Origin: Pseudomonas oryzihabitans
Lineage (GTDB): Bacteria > Pseudomonadota > Gammaproteobacteria > Pseudomonadales > Pseudomonadaceae
NCBI RefSeq assembly: GCF_007665395.1
Contig: NZ_VDND01000002.1
Location: 186,001-250,000 of the forward strand
DNA length: 64,000 nucleotides
Reading direction: 5' to 3'
This document shows, in pieces, positions 13,589-28,578 of the stretch (positions are counted from its first letter, which is position 1; the number at the start of each line of letters is the position of its first letter). The position numbers were made by a program, and so were the translations under genes. The notes beneath the pieces were generated by a model, which was not told where the DNA came from, ran no database searches, and saw nothing but the letters and a program-made list of their open reading frames with translations.

Positions 13589-14539
13589 ATGAACCCGAAC
13601 TATCTCGATTTCGAACAGCCTATCGCCGATCTCCAGGCCAAGATCGAAGAACTTCGACTGGTCGGTAACGACAATGCGCTGAACATCAGTGACGAGATCG
13701 CCCGGTTGCAGGAGAAGAGCCAGGCGCTCACCAAGAGCATCTTCAGCGACCTGTCCAGCTGGCAGGTCGCCCGCCTGGCGCGGCATCCGCTGCGGCCCTA
13801 TACCCTCGACTACATCGGCTACCTGTTCAGCGATTTCGAAGAGCTGCACGGTGATCGCCACTTCGCCGACGATCCGGCCATCGTGGGCGGCATCGCCCGC
13901 CTGGAAGGTCGTCCGGTGATGATCATCGGTCACCAGAAGGGTCGTGAAGTTCGCGAGAAGGTGCGCCGTAACTTCGGCATGCCGCGTCCGGAAGGCTATC
14001 GCAAGGCCTGCCGCCTGATGGAAATGGCCGAGCGCTTCAAGATGCCGATCCTGACCTTCATCGATACCCCCGGCGCCTATCCGGGCATCGATGCCGAGGA
14101 GCGTGGCCAGAGCGAGGCCATCGCCTGGAACCTGCGCGTCATGGCGCGGCTGAAGACCCCCATCATCGCCACCGTGATCGGCGAGGGTGGTTCCGGTGGC
14201 GCCCTGGCCATCGGGGTCTGCGACCAACTGAACATGCTGCAGCACTCCACCTACTCGGTGATCTCGCCGGAGGGCTGCGCCTCCATCCTGTGGAAGACCG
14301 CCGAGAAGGCCCCCGATGCCGCCGAGGCCATGGGCATCACCGCCGAGCGCCTGAAGAGCCTGAACATCGTCGACCAGGTGATCGACGAGCCCCTGGGTGG
14401 CGCGCACCGCGATCCCCAGACCATGGCCGCCAGCCTGCGCAGCGCGCTGCTGCAACAACTCGACGACCTCAAGGGCTATGACGTGCCGGCGCTGCTGGAG
14501 CGTCGCTACGAGCGCCTGATGAGCTACGGCATCTCCTGA
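13589..14539 (+). CDS. accA: Acetyl-CoA carboxylase carboxyltransferase subunit alpha
   Basis: AccA pairs with AccD to transfer the carboxyl group from biotin-BCCP to acetyl-CoA, making malonyl-CoA for fatty acid synthesis. The protein starts [19 protein letters not shown] with a coiled-coil-like N-terminal region, followed by the crotonase-fold domain with the oxyanion-hole glycines in [18 protein letters not shown] and the [14 protein letters not shown] segment. I took the second ATG (13589), giving 316 residues as in relatives; an ATG six bases earlier also exists. A 140-base gap to dnaE may hold its own promoter. tilS follows after 10 bases. Confidence 0.95.
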   Translation: MNPNYLDFEQPIADLQAKIEELRLVGNDNALNISDEIARLQEKSQALTKSIFSDLSSWQVARLARHPLRPYTLDYIGYLFSDFEELHGDRHFADDPAIVGGIARLEGRPVMIIGHQKGREVREKVRRNFGMPRPEGYRKACRLMEMAERFKMPILTFIDTPGAYPGIDAEERGQSEAIAWNLRVMARLKTPIIATVIGEGGSGGALAIGVCDQLNMLQHSTYSVISPEGCASILWKTAEKAPDAAEAMGITAERLKSLNIVDQVIDEPLGGAHRDPQTMAASLRSALLQQLDDLKGYDVPALLERRYERLMSYGIS

Positions 14540-14549
14540 TCCCGCCCCC

Positions 14550-15866
14550 ATGAGTCTGCTGGACCGGCTGCAGGCCCGCCTGGCGCGGCAGCCGCCGACC
14601 CGCCACTGGCGGGTCGGCTTCTCCGGCGGACTCGACTCCACCGTCCTGCTGCATCTCTTCGTGCAGCTGCGTGAGCGCGGCCTGCTCGCCGACCTGCAGG
14701 CGGTCCACGTGCACCATGGCCTGCAGTCGGCCGCCGATGCCTGGGTCAGCCACTGCGCCGCGGTCTGTGCGGCGTTGGCAGTGCCCCTGGATGTCCACCA
14801 CGTCCGCCCCGACCAGGCCGCCAGTCTCGAACGCGCTGCCCGCGAGGCGCGCTATGCCGCCTTCGCCCGGGTCCTGCCGGCGGGGGGCTGCCTGCTACTC
14901 GGCCAGCATCGTGACGATCAGCTGGAAACGCTGCTGCAGCGTCTGGTGCGCGGCGCCGGGGTTAAGGGACTGGCCGGCATGCCGGGCGAGCGCCCCCTGG
15001 CTGCCGGACGTCTCTGGCGACCCTTGCTGGACGAGCCGCGCAGCACCCTGTTGGCCTATGCCGAGGCCGCGGGGCTGGTGTGGATCGAAGATCCCAGCAA
15101 TGCCGATAGCCAGCTGGATCGCAACTACCTCAGGCACGAGGTGTTGCCACGGCTGAGAAATCGTTGGCCGGGCGTCGACCAGGTCATGGCGCGCAGTGCC
15201 GCTCATCTGGCCGAGGCCGAGGTCTTGCTCGGCGAGTTGGCTACCCTCGATCTGCAGCAGGCCCGCGCCGGCGAGCCGGCTTTCGCCTGGCTACCGCTGC
15301 CCAGCCTGGCCCTGGCGCCCTTGCGCGCCTTGAGCGAGGCGCGGCAGCGCAATGCCCTGCGCGCCTGGCTGGCGTCCTTGACCCGCCAGCCGGACAGTGC
15401 CCACTGGGCCGGTTGGCAGGCACTGCGCGAGGGCGGTGAGGCGAGCGATCCGCGCTGGCAACTGGAAGGCGGCAGCGTGCGTCGCGGGGCGGGGCGAATC
15501 TGGTGGGTGCCCGCGAGGTGGTCGGGGGCGCCACAACCCCTGGTCGTCACCGCGCAAGCACCTACCCTGGCACTCCCCGGCAATGGTCGACTGGTCTTCG
15601 CCGGGCAGGGCGCCGAAGCCGACTGGCGGATCGCCTATCGTCAGGGCGGCGAACGCCTGGTGGTGCCCGGTCGCGGCACCCGCGATCTGAAGCGCCTGCT
15701 CAACGAGCGCGGGGTGCCGCCGTTCCTGCGCGGCCGTTTGCCGCTGCTCTGGCGCGGCGACGAACTGCTGGCGGTGGCCAATCTGCCCGGCCTGGATGGG
15801 CTGCCGGGTGGCGGGCGGCTCGAATGGCTGCCCGCAGACGGCATGGGCGGGTTTGAGCTGGGATGA
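14550..15866 (+). CDS. tilS: tRNA(Ile)-lysidine synthase
   Basis: TilS attaches lysine to C34 of tRNA-Ile2 using ATP, which changes its decoding from AUG to AUA and its charging from Met to Ile. The PP-loop motif GFSGGLDSTVLLH is at the N-terminus, followed by the HHGLQSAADAW segment, the N-terminal Rossmann domain to about residue 220, and substrate-binding TilS domains (GTRDLKRLLNERGVPPFLRG near residue 370). Length 438 is normal. The gene starts 10 bases after accA, so they are probably one transcript. Confidence 0.95.
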   Translation: MSLLDRLQARLARQPPTRHWRVGFSGGLDSTVLLHLFVQLRERGLLADLQAVHVHHGLQSAADAWVSHCAAVCAALAVPLDVHHVRPDQAASLERAAREARYAAFARVLPAGGCLLLGQHRDDQLETLLQRLVRGAGVKGLAGMPGERPLAAGRLWRPLLDEPRSTLLAYAEAAGLVWIEDPSNADSQLDRNYLRHEVLPRLRNRWPGVDQVMARSAAHLAEAEVLLGELATLDLQQARAGEPAFAWLPLPSLALAPLRALSEARQRNALRAWLASLTRQPDSAHWAGWQALREGGEASDPRWQLEGGSVRRGAGRIWWVPARWSGAPQPLVVTAQAPTLALPGNGRLVFAGQGAEADWRIAYRQGGERLVVPGRGTRDLKRLLNERGVPPFLRGRLPLLWRGDELLAVANLPGLDGLPGGGRLEWLPADGMGGFELG

Positions 15867-15873
15867 CCTTTAG

Positions 15874-19857
<3,984 letters not shown>

Positions 19858-19919
19858 GGGCTATGCGAACGCGGAGGTGGCGATCCAGGTCGCCGCCTCC
19901 TCAGTCGTCTGACCAAACA

Positions 19920-19976
19920 CAGGATAGATGCCCAGTTTACAAGCGTAGAGCCGGGCTTCTATCCTGTTTTCGTTTT
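19920..19976 (+). terminator. Rho-independent terminator after eno
   Basis: A long stem pairs CAGGATAGATGCCC (19920-19933) with GGGCTTCTATCCTG (19953-19966), with one mismatch, and is followed by TTTTCGTTTTT. A second GC-rich imperfect hairpin (about 19871-19900) precedes it. Together they should end the pyrG-kdsA-eno transcript before ftsB. Confidence 0.75.
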
Positions 19977-20023
19977 TGCCGCCGTCCCTTGTGGCATCCG
20001 CCGTCCGCGAATCCGTACCGTCC

Positions 20024-20302
20024 ATGCGAAGTCCCTACTGGCTGTTTCCCTTCCTGCTCCTGCTGCTCGGCGGTCTCCAGTATCGCCTGTGGGTGGGTGA
20101 TGGCAGCTTCGCCCAGGTGCGCGACCTCAAGCAGCAGATCGCCGACCAGAATGGCGAGAACACGCGGCTGCTGGAGCGCAACGAGATCCTCGAAGCCGAG
20201 GTCGCCGAGCTCAAGAAGGGCATGGAGACCGTCGAGGAGCGTGCCCGCCACGAACTCGGCATGGTCAAACAGGGCGAAACCCTCTTTCTGCAATCGAAAT
20301 AG
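20024..20302 (+). CDS. ftsB: Cell division protein FtsB
   Basis: FtsB is a small bitopic membrane protein that forms the FtsQLB complex and signals septal peptidoglycan synthesis. The 92-residue product has a short N-terminus, one membrane segment (WLFPFLLLLLGGLQYRL) and a periplasmic leucine-zipper-like coiled coil (about residues 28-75), ending with the conserved RHELGMVKQGETLF. The start at 20024 removes an unconserved 16-residue extension. The TAG stop is directly followed by the ispD ATG. The eno-ftsB-ispD order is conserved. Confidence 0.94.
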   Translation: MRSPYWLFPFLLLLLGGLQYRLWVGDGSFAQVRDLKQQIADQNGENTRLLERNEILEAEVAELKKGMETVEERARHELGMVKQGETLFLQSK

Positions 20303-21028
20303 ATGACTCCTGCACCTTCGTTCTGGGCCGTCCTGCCGGCCGCGGGCGTTGGTTCGCGCATGCGCGCGGATCGCCCCAAGCAGTACCTCGAATTGGCCGG
20401 TTGTAGCGTCATCGAGCACACCCTGGCGGCTTTCCTTGAGCATCCCGGTACCCTGGGTATCGTGGTGGCGCTGGCCAACGACGATCCCTGGTGGCCCCAG
20501 TTGCCCCTCGCCCAGGACGCGCGCATTCGCTGCGCCGAAGGCGGCGCCGAACGCGCCAGCTCGGTACTGTCGGCGCTGTTGCTGCTGAGCGCCCAAGGCG
20601 TGGCGGACGACGCCTGGGTGCTGGTGCACGATGCCGCGCGGCCCAACCTGCAGCGCAGCGATATCGATCACCTCCTGGCCTGCCTGGCGGACGATGACAT
20701 AGGCGGCCTGCTCGGCGTGCCGGTGCGCGATACCCTCAAGCGCGCCGGTGCCGATGGCCGGATCGCCGCGACCCTGGATCGCAGCCTGGTCTGGCAGGCC
20801 TATACGCCGCAGATGTTCCGTCTGGGGCCGCTGAGTCGGGCCCTAGCCGATGCCTTGGCCGCCGGTGTCGCCGTGACCGACGAGGCCTCGGCCATGGAAT
20901 GGGCGGGCCTGGCACCGCGCCTGGTGGAGGGCCGGCCGGACAATCTCAAGATCACCCGGCCGGAAGACCTGGAATGGCTGCGCCGCAGCTGGCAGCTCGA
21001 TGCCTTGGCGGACACTCCAGCCTCCTAG
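20303..21028 (+). CDS. ispD: 2-C-methyl-D-erythritol 4-phosphate cytidylyltransferase
   Basis: IspD couples MEP to CTP, giving CDP-methylerythritol in the MEP isoprenoid pathway. The 241-residue nucleotidyltransferase shows the CTP-binding loop PAAGVGSRMRADRPKQYLEL, the LVHDAARPNL segment and the C-terminal DNLKITRPEDLEWL. It follows ftsB with no gap. In many bacteria ispD and ispF are adjacent; here they are 4.5 kb apart, with formaldehyde genes between, as in other Pseudomonas. The stop codon TAG lies inside the left end of an inverted-repeat element. Confidence 0.95.
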   Translation: MTPAPSFWAVLPAAGVGSRMRADRPKQYLELAGCSVIEHTLAAFLEHPGTLGIVVALANDDPWWPQLPLAQDARIRCAEGGAERASSVLSALLLLSAQGVADDAWVLVHDAARPNLQRSDIDHLLACLADDDIGGLLGVPVRDTLKRAGADGRIAATLDRSLVWQAYTPQMFRLGPLSRALADALAAGVAVTDEASAMEWAGLAPRLVEGRPDNLKITRPEDLEWLRRSWQLDALADTPAS

Positions 21029-21170
21029 GCTTGTTTGAAAAGTCGCGGAGCGAAGGCCAGGCAAGGCGAAAATTAGCGAGGAAGCGGAGTTTACAAATGG
21101 TAAATGAGCATTCCGAGCTGATTTTCAACGCAGCATGGGCGAGCGCAGGCACTTTTCAGGCAGAGCCTAG
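21025..21170. repeat. 146-bp inverted-repeat (MITE-like) element, copy 1
   Basis: The ends are imperfect inverted repeats: CTAGGCTTGTTTGAAAAGT at the left and ACTTTTCAGGCAGAGCCTAG at the right. The internal sequence (GGCGAAAA...GAGGAAGCGGAGTTT..., AAATGAGCATTCCGA, TTTTCAACG) is closely related, in opposite orientation, to the element at 57683-57825. No coding capacity is seen. The TAG stops of both ispD (+) and the convergent gene at 21167 (-) come from the CTAG at each end. It could be a non-autonomous transposable element or a dispersed bidirectional-terminator-type repeat. Confidence 0.75.
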
Positions 21171-22333
21171 AATCTATAGATGGCTGCGGCGCCAGTCTTC
21201 CCCGGCATCCGCTCGCGCGGCAGCACCAGTACCTGGCCACCCTGTTGCAGGGTCTGCAGGCTGAGTTCGTCCAAGAGGTCCTCGGTGTTCGCGCCGGCCG
21301 GGTCGGAAGGCACCAGCAAGCGGCGATCGACGTCCAGGTGGCCGGGAATGCACCGCTCTGCCTCCACCAGCAGGGTGTCGACCCGGGCATCCAGCACGGC
21401 GCCACCGATGTCTTCCAGCCGATCCGAGGCCAGGCCCTGGCCCTGGCGTTGGGCATAGGTGTCCAGCAACTCGGTCAGATGACCATCCAGGTGCGGCGCC
21501 ATGACCGCCCAGGCCTTCTGCCTCAGGGTTTCATTGTCGAGGGGACCCGGATCGCCCGCGAGTCCTTCGGCCAGTAGCAGGGGGTTGTTGCTGATCCGGC
21601 GAAAGACCGCCTGGTGCTCCGGCAGGGCGGCGAGTAGCAGGGGCAGCTTGCTCGGCTGCGAGTGCTCGCGGGTGAGGGCACGATCCAGGGCGAGGAAATA
21701 GCGTTCGCGATCGACGTTCTGTTCGTCATGTTTGCTGATGCCGCCGGCATTGTGCTGCATGGCGTCGCCGCGCTCGCTGGCCCGGCCGAAGCCCTGGGGC
21801 AGGCCGCGCTGGTTGCCTTCGGTCAGGTCGGTACCCAGGGCCTCTTCCAGGGTCCGGGGCACGCCTTCGGCCAATTCGATCTCCACCAGGTTGTCGCGGC
21901 TGCCTTCGAACAGGCGGGCATGGTCGCGGGACAGGCACAGCACCTGGTAGCGGCCGGTGCCCTGGGCGAGTTGCAGGAGTGGCTGGAGGTGGAAATGGTG
22001 GTTGACCATCGCCGTCTCCGGCACGCCGCCAGCCACCTTGAGCAGGTGGAAATGGTCGCGGTCGCGCAGAATGATCAGCCCACCGCGTGGGTGATGCCAG
22101 AAGTCGGCGTCATCGATCAGGGCGGTCAAGGGCGCGAGCAGGGCGGTGGTATCGGCGTCGGGGAAGCGCTGGCGTACCTCGGCTTCGACGCTGCGCAGCA
22201 GATTCTTGAAACGGATGACGTTCTGCTCGCGCTGCGGGAAGGCGCGCTCGGTGGGCAGATAGAGCGACAGGCAGGGCGGGACCGCCGCCTTCATCCAGGT
22301 GGCGAGTGCGTGATGATCGAGGGTGTCGTTCAT
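21167..22333 (-). CDS. baeRF3-type (eRF1-like) domain protein
   Basis: The 388-residue product resembles bacterial relatives of the archaeo-eukaryotic release factor family (baeRF). Supporting features are the N-terminal SLYLPTERAFPQREQNVIRFKNLL segment, an RNase-H-like middle part, and the C-terminal QGGQVLVLPRERMPGKTGAAAIYRF ending, typical of the eRF1 domain-3-like fold. A ribosome-related or stress function is predicted for the family, but I know of no established role for this member. The gene is convergent with ispD and ends within a repeat element. No signal peptide or membrane segment is seen. Confidence 0.6.
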   Translation of the reverse strand: MNDTLDHHALATWMKAAVPPCLSLYLPTERAFPQREQNVIRFKNLLRSVEAEVRQRFPDADTTALLAPLTALIDDADFWHHPRGGLIILRDRDHFHLLKVAGGVPETAMVNHHFHLQPLLQLAQGTGRYQVLCLSRDHARLFEGSRDNLVEIELAEGVPRTLEEALGTDLTEGNQRGLPQGFGRASERGDAMQHNAGGISKHDEQNVDRERYFLALDRALTREHSQPSKLPLLLAALPEHQAVFRRISNNPLLLAEGLAGDPGPLDNETLRQKAWAVMAPHLDGHLTELLDTYAQRQGQGLASDRLEDIGGAVLDARVDTLLVEAERCIPGHLDVDRRLLVPSDPAGANTEDLLDELSLQTLQQGGQVLVLPRERMPGKTGAAAIYRF

Positions 22334-22436
22334 GGGACCTCCGGCTGCGAGAGACGCCGCGGCGCCAGGAGGGCGGTATGCGGCGATCGTTATCCCTTTC
22401 GAAGAGCGGCCGAAAGACCCGGTTCCTCCGCTGCGC

Positions 22437-23339
22437 TCAGCTTCCGGATGGGTGGCGGCCGCCCGGGCGTGGCGTGCTCAACCCCTGTTTGAGGTGCTCC
22501 ACCAGCAGACGGATCTTCGGCGAGAGGAAGCGCCGCTGTGGATAGAGGGCCCAGACCGCGCTGTTGGGTGGCTGGCGATTGTCCAGCAGGGCGCGCAGTT
22601 CGCCACGGGCCAGGTGCGGTAGCACGTAGTAGTCCGGCAACTGGCACAGGCCGAAGCCGCGCAGGGCGGCGTCGAGGACGGCCTGGCCGCTGTTGCAGCG
22701 CCAGACGCCCTGGACGCGATGGAGGACCTCGCGTTCGTTTTCGCGAAAGCTCCAGATATCGCTGGTGCCGACCAGGCAGCGATGGCGACTCAGTTCGGAC
22801 AGGGTATGGGGCGCGCCGAAGCGCTCCAGATAGCTCGGCGCGGCGCACAGGTAGAGCTCCCGTGGTGCCAGCCGGGTCGCCACCAGGCGCGAGTCGGCCA
22901 GGCGCCCCAGGCGGATGGCCAGGTCGTAGCCTTCGTGCAACAGGTCGACGGTGCGGTTGGTCAGGTCCAGTTCCAGGCTCACCTCGGGATGACGGGCGAG
23001 GAAGTCGTTGACCAGGGGCACGACGAAACGCTCGCCATAGGTGACGGCGCAGGTCATGCGGATCAGCCCCTTGGGCTGGCTGGAGAGATCGCTCACCTCG
23101 CGTAGGGCCTCGTCGCGGGCCTCCTGCAGCCGGCGGCAGTGCTGCAGGAAGGTATGGCCGGCTTCGGTGAGGGCCACGCTGCGGGTGCTGCGATAGAGCA
23201 GCCGCGCCTGCAGGCGCTCTTCCAGCTTCGCCACCTGACGACTGACGTGGGAGGTAGACGTCCCCAGGCGATCGGCGGCCTGGCCGAAGTGCAGGGTACT
23301 CGCCACGGCGACGAATTCGTCGATACCCTCCCAGCCCAT
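22437..23339 (-). CDS. gfnR: LysR-type regulator, probably of formaldehyde detoxification
   Basis: The 300-residue product is a LysR regulator: a winged HTH at the N-terminus (FVAVASTLHFGQAADRLGTSTSHVSRQVAKLEERLQ) and a periplasmic-binding-like effector domain. It is divergent from adhC-fghA, with a 104-base intergenic region between the two start codons where both promoters must lie. The same arrangement in P. aeruginosa is the glutathione-dependent formaldehyde neutralisation locus whose LysR regulator is called GfnR, so I assign that name by position and family; direct evidence is absent. Confidence 0.75.
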   Translation of the reverse strand: MGWEGIDEFVAVASTLHFGQAADRLGTSTSHVSRQVAKLEERLQARLLYRSTRSVALTEAGHTFLQHCRRLQEARDEALREVSDLSSQPKGLIRMTCAVTYGERFVVPLVNDFLARHPEVSLELDLTNRTVDLLHEGYDLAIRLGRLADSRLVATRLAPRELYLCAAPSYLERFGAPHTLSELSRHRCLVGTSDIWSFRENEREVLHRVQGVWRCNSGQAVLDAALRGFGLCQLPDYYVLPHLARGELRALLDNRQPPNSAVWALYPQRRFLSPKIRLLVEHLKQGLSTPRPGGRHPSGS

Positions 23340-23410
23340 GATTGTTTCCCTATGGCAAAAATGAATTCCAGTATGCCCGATTGTTCCAGGAGATCAGGCG
23401 TCTAAACTGA

Positions 23411-24556
<1,146 letters not shown>

Positions 24557-24601
24557 TTGCCAGACGGGCGCCCAGGGGCGCCCCCTGTCCGGGAGATGAC
24601 C

Positions 24602-25450
24602 ATGAGTCTCGAACTGCTCTCCAGCAACAAGAGTTTCGGCGGTTGGCACAAGCGCTATCGCCATCGCGCCCGCAGTCTCGACTGCGACATGACCTTCGCC
24701 GTCTACCTGCCGCCCCAGGCGGAGGCGCGCAGCGATCTGCCGGTGCTCTACTGGCTGTCGGGCCTGACCTGCACCGATGAGAACTTCATGCAGAAGGCCG
24801 GCGCCCAGCGCCTGGCCGCCGAGCTGGGCCTGGTGCTGGTGGCGCCGGACACCAGTCCGCGCGGCGAAGGCGTACCGGACGATTCCGAGAAGGCCTGGGA
24901 TTTCGGCCTGGGGGCGGGTTTCTACGTCAATGCCACCCAGCAGCCCTGGGCCAAGCACTACCGCATGCACGACTATGTGGTGGAAGAACTGCCGGCGCTG
25001 ATCGAGGCCAACTTCCCTGTCTCGGATCGCCGTGGCGTCAGCGGTCACTCCATGGGCGGCCATGGCGCCCTGATCTGTGCCCTGCGCCATCCGGGGCGCT
25101 ATCGCTCGGTGTCGGCCTTCTCGCCCATCGTCAATCCGCTGGATTGCCCCTGGGGGCACAAGGCGTTTTCGAATTACCTGGGCGAAGACCGTAGCAGCTG
25201 GGCCGAGTGGGATGCCTGTGCACTGCTGGAGCAGGCCGAGGAGCGGCTGCCGCTGCTGGTCGACCAGGGCGAACAGGACAGCTTCCTCTCCGAGCAGCTC
25301 AAGCCCCAGGCGCTGCAGCGGGCGGCGGAAGCCGCGGGGCATCCGCTGGAACTGCGCCTGCAGCCGGGTTACGACCACAGCTATTTCTTCGTCGCCAGCT
25401 TCATCGACGATCATCTGCGGCATCATGCGGCGGCCCTGTCGACCCCGTGA
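24602..25450 (+). CDS. fghA: S-formylglutathione hydrolase
   Basis: The esterase releases formate and glutathione from S-formylglutathione, the second step of formaldehyde detoxification after AdhC. The alpha/beta hydrolase shows the nucleophile motif [15 protein letters not shown] and the catalytic histidine in [17 protein letters not shown] chose the ATG at 24602 ([19 protein letters not shown], 282 residues) because GGGAG lies seven bases upstream and the family starts there; ATG 24596 is also possible. It lies 45 bases after adhC and is almost certainly co-transcribed. Confidence 0.95.
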   Translation: MSLELLSSNKSFGGWHKRYRHRARSLDCDMTFAVYLPPQAEARSDLPVLYWLSGLTCTDENFMQKAGAQRLAAELGLVLVAPDTSPRGEGVPDDSEKAWDFGLGAGFYVNATQQPWAKHYRMHDYVVEELPALIEANFPVSDRRGVSGHSMGGHGALICALRHPGRYRSVSAFSPIVNPLDCPWGHKAFSNYLGEDRSSWAEWDACALLEQAEERLPLLVDQGEQDSFLSEQLKPQALQRAAEAAGHPLELRLQPGYDHSYFFVASFIDDHLRHHAAALSTP

Positions 25451-25516
25451 GGGCGACGGGAGCCGTTGCCAGCCGGTAGAATCGACGCCCTGTCATTTTC
25501 CAGGGCGTCTTTCTTC

Positions 25517-25990
25517 ATGCGCATAGGTCACGGTTTCGACGTTCACGCCTTTGGCGAGGGCGACTTCATCACCCTCGGCGGCATTCGCATCCCCCATCAT
25601 CGCGGCCTGCTCGCCCACTCCGATGGCGACGTGCTGCTGCACGCCCTGGCCGATGCCCTGCTGGGCGCCGCGGCGCTGGGCGACATCGGCAAGCACTTCC
25701 CTGACACCGATCCGCGCTTCAAGGGCGCCGACAGCCGGGTGCTGCTGCGCCATGTGGTCGGCCTGGTCCGGGAGCAGGGCTGGCAGGTGGGTAACGTCGA
25801 CGGCACCATCGCCGCCCAGGCGCCGAAGATGGCGCCGCACATCGAGGCCATGCGCCAGGCCATCGCCGAAGACCTGCAGGTCGAGCTGGGCCAGGTGAAC
25901 GTCAAGGCCACCACCACCGAGCGGCTGGGCTTCGTCGGGCGCGAGGAAGGCATCGCCGTGCACGCCGTGGCCCTGCTGCTGCCGCTATGA
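25517..25990 (+). CDS. ispF: 2-C-methyl-D-erythritol 2,4-cyclodiphosphate synthase
   Basis: IspF cyclises CDP-methylerythritol 2-phosphate in the MEP pathway. The 157-residue protein begins [16 protein letters not shown], with the zinc-binding Asp-x-His, and has [21 protein letters not shown] and [20 protein letters not shown], which contact the CDP. The ATG at 25517 matches the family start. Its stop overlaps the truD ATG by four bases. This begins the ispF-truD-surE-pcm-nlpD-rpoS run, conserved in Gammaproteobacteria. Confidence 0.96.
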   Translation: MRIGHGFDVHAFGEGDFITLGGIRIPHHRGLLAHSDGDVLLHALADALLGAAALGDIGKHFPDTDPRFKGADSRVLLRHVVGLVREQGWQVGNVDGTIAAQAPKMAPHIEAMRQAIAEDLQVELGQVNVKATTTERLGFVGREEGIAVHAVALLLPL

Positions 25991-27045
25991 ACGAAGACCA
26001 GCTGCTCGGGCCGCGTGCCCATGGCGAACCCTGCGGCCAGGCGATCCTCAAGGCCAGTGCCGAAGACTTCCAGGTGGACGAGGTACTGGACATCCCGCTC
26101 AGTGGCGATGGCGAGCATCTCTGGCTGTGGGTCGAGAAGCGCGGCCTCAATACCGAGGAGGCCGTGCGCCGGCTGGCCCGGGCCGCTGGCGTACCGCAAC
26201 GGGCCATCAGCTATGCCGGTCTCAAGGATCGCCAGGCATTGACCCGCCAGTGGTTCAGCCTGCACCTGCCCGGCAAGGCCGATCCGGATCTCGCGGCTGC
26301 CTGTGACGAGACGCTGGTGATCCTCCAGCAGGGCCGGCACCGCCGCAAGCTGCAGCGCGGCGCCCATGCCGCCAACGGCTTTCGCCTGCGCCTGACCGGG
26401 CTGCAGGCCGATCCCGCGGCGCTGGAGGCCCGGCTGCAGGCCATTGTCGCCCAGGGCGTGCCCAATTATTTCGGGCCGCAGCGCTTCGGCTTCCAGGGTG
26501 GCAACCTCGCCGATGCCCGGGCCTGCGCCCAGGAGCAGCGCCTGCCCGAGCAGCGCAACCGCCGTTCGCGGACCCTGTCCGCCGCGCGCAGCTGGTTGTT
26601 CAACCAGGTGCTGGCCCGCCGCGTCGCCGACGGTTCCTGGAGTCGCGCGCACGCGGGCGACCTGCTGGCCTTCACCGACAGCCGCAGCCACTTCCCGGCG
26701 ACCGCCGCCGATCTGGCCGATCCGCGCCTGGCGGCGCTGGATCTGCACCCCACCGGCCCCCTGTGGGGCCAGGGCGAGTCTCCTGTGCAAGGCCCTGCCG
26801 CGGCCCTCGAAGCGGGCGTCGCCAGTGCCGCCGGAGAGCTGCCCGCCTGGCTGGCCGGTGCCGGCCTCTCGCATGAACGGCGCATCCTGCGCCTCCCCAT
26901 CGGCGGCCTGACGTGGCATTATCCCGCTCCTGACATTCTGCAACTCGAATTCGTCCTGCCGGCCGGCTGTTTCGCCACCGCAGTGGTTCGCGAGCTGGTA
27001 ACGCTTGGCGAGGCAGGGCAGACGGAACATCCATGCGACTTCTGA
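25987..27045 (+). CDS. truD: tRNA pseudouridine(13) synthase TruD
   Basis: TruD converts U13 of tRNA-Glu to pseudouridine. The catalytic aspartate is in [16 protein letters not shown], and the TruD signature [17 protein letters not shown] is present near residue 160. The 352-residue protein overlaps ispF by 4 bases at its start and surE by 13 at its end, so translation of the three is coupled. Confidence 0.95.
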   Translation: MNEDQLLGPRAHGEPCGQAILKASAEDFQVDEVLDIPLSGDGEHLWLWVEKRGLNTEEAVRRLARAAGVPQRAISYAGLKDRQALTRQWFSLHLPGKADPDLAAACDETLVILQQGRHRRKLQRGAHAANGFRLRLTGLQADPAALEARLQAIVAQGVPNYFGPQRFGFQGGNLADARACAQEQRLPEQRNRRSRTLSAARSWLFNQVLARRVADGSWSRAHAGDLLAFTDSRSHFPATAADLADPRLAALDLHPTGPLWGQGESPVQGPAAALEAGVASAAGELPAWLAGAGLSHERRILRLPIGGLTWHYPAPDILQLEFVLPAGCFATAVVRELVTLGEAGQTEHPCDF

Positions 27046-27788
27046 TCGCCAACGACGATGGGGTGCTGGCCCCCGGTATCGCCGCGCTGCATGCCGCGCT
27101 CGCCGCCCGTGCGGACTACGAGTGCCAGGTGGTCGCGCCGCTCTATGACATGAGCGGCGTGAGCAGTGCCCTGACGCTGGACCGGCCCTTGCACCCCCAG
27201 CGCCTGCCCAACGGCTTCCTGGGCGTCAACGGCACGCCCACCGATTGCGTCCACCTCGGTCTCAATGGGCTGCTGGAGCAGACTCCGGACATGGTGGTGG
27301 CCGGTATCAACCTGGGTGCCAATCTGGGCGACGACGTCCTCTACTCCGGCACCGTGGCCGCGGCCATGGAAGGGCGCTTCCTCGCGCGCCCGGCGCTGGC
27401 CTTTTCGCTGGTCTCGCGCAGCGCCGACAACATGGCGGTGGCGGCCGAGATCGCCGCCCGCATCGTCGCCTTGCACGAGAGCCTCGACCTGCCGCCGCGC
27501 ACCGTGCTCAACGTCAATATCCCGGATCTGCCGCTGGCGCAGATCAAGGGTCTGCAGCTGACCCGCCTGGGTCACCGCGCCCAGGCCAAGCCGCCGGTGC
27601 GCGAGGTCAATCCGCGTGGCAAGGCCGGCTACTGGATCTCGGTTTCCGGCGATGCGGTGGATGGCGGACCGGGCACCGACTTCCATGCCGTGCTGGAAGG
27701 CTATGTCTCGGTGACGCCGCTGCAGTTCGATCGCACCTTCCGCGAGGGCTTCGCCGGCCTGTCGGCGCTGACGGAGCTGCTGGCATGA
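27033..27788 (+). CDS. surE: 5'/3'-nucleotidase SurE
   Basis: SurE is a metal-dependent nucleoside monophosphate phosphatase linked to survival in stationary phase. The N-terminal metal site [16 protein letters not shown] and the [24 protein letters not shown] block are conserved. Length 251 is usual. It overlaps truD by 13 bases and pcm by 4 (ATGA). The surE-pcm-nlpD-rpoS order links these genes to the general stress response. Confidence 0.95.
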   Translation: MRLLIANDDGVLAPGIAALHAALAARADYECQVVAPLYDMSGVSSALTLDRPLHPQRLPNGFLGVNGTPTDCVHLGLNGLLEQTPDMVVAGINLGANLGDDVLYSGTVAAAMEGRFLARPALAFSLVSRSADNMAVAAEIAARIVALHESLDLPPRTVLNVNIPDLPLAQIKGLQLTRLGHRAQAKPPVREVNPRGKAGYWISVSGDAVDGGPGTDFHAVLEGYVSVTPLQFDRTFREGFAGLSALTELLA

Positions 27789-28465
27789 CTCAGGGGCAAG
27801 AGCATATGCAAAGACACGGCATCGGCATGACCTCCCAGCGCACCCGGGAGCGGCTCATCCAGCGCCTCTACGAAGAGGGGCTGTCCAATGCCCAGGTGCT
27901 GGAGGTGATCCGCCGTACGCCGCGTCACCTGTTCGTCGACGAGGCCCTGGCCCACCGGGCCTACGAGGACACGGCGCTGCCCATCGGGCATAACCAGACC
28001 ATCTCCCAGCCCTTCATGGTGGCGCGCATGACCGAGCTGCTGCTCGCCGGCGGGCCGCTGGACAAGGTCATGGAGATCGGCACCGGCTCCGGCTACCAGA
28101 CCGCCATCCTGGCGCAGACCGTGGAGCGGGTGTTTTCCGTCGAGCGGATCCAGTCGCTGCAGGACAGGGCCAAGGAGCGCCTGCTCGAACTCAATCTGCG
28201 CAACGTGGTGTTCCGCTGGGGCGATGGCTGGGAAGGCTGGCCGGCCCTGGCGCCCTACAACGGCATCATCGTCACCGCCGCCGCGCGGGAAGTGCCCCAG
28301 GCACTGCTCGACCAACTGGCGCCCGGTGGCCGCCTGGTGATCCCGGTGGGCGTCGACGAAGAGCAGAAGCTGCTGCTGATCGTGCGCGAGGCCGACGGCT
28401 TCGTGCGCCATGAACTCAATGCCGTGCGCTTCGTACCGCTGCTCAACGGGCCCCTGGCCCAGTGA
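27785..28465 (+). CDS. pcm: Protein-L-isoaspartate O-methyltransferase
   Basis: Pcm methylates isoaspartyl residues so that damaged proteins can be repaired. The SAM-binding motif is [16 protein letters not shown], with [18 protein letters not shown] just before it. The ATG at 27785 overlaps the surE stop (226 residues); an internal ATG at 27827 ([12 protein letters not shown]) matches the start used in relatives and gives 212 residues, so the true start is open. nlpD follows after 113 bases in which I see no gene. Confidence 0.93.
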   Translation: MTQGQEHMQRHGIGMTSQRTRERLIQRLYEEGLSNAQVLEVIRRTPRHLFVDEALAHRAYEDTALPIGHNQTISQPFMVARMTELLLAGGPLDKVMEIGTGSGYQTAILAQTVERVFSVERIQSLQDRAKERLLELNLRNVVFRWGDGWEGWPALAPYNGIIVTAAAREVPQALLDQLAPGGRLVIPVGVDEEQKLLLIVREADGFVRHELNAVRFVPLLNGPLAQ

Positions 28466-28578
28466 GCGACAGGGAACGTTACCCCGGTACCGCGCTCCAA
28501 GGCAGCCAGGCGGCTGCGGCCGCTTGAGGCCGGCGGGATGGCCGGACGGTAGATGATCAGACACTGCGGGAGGAACGG

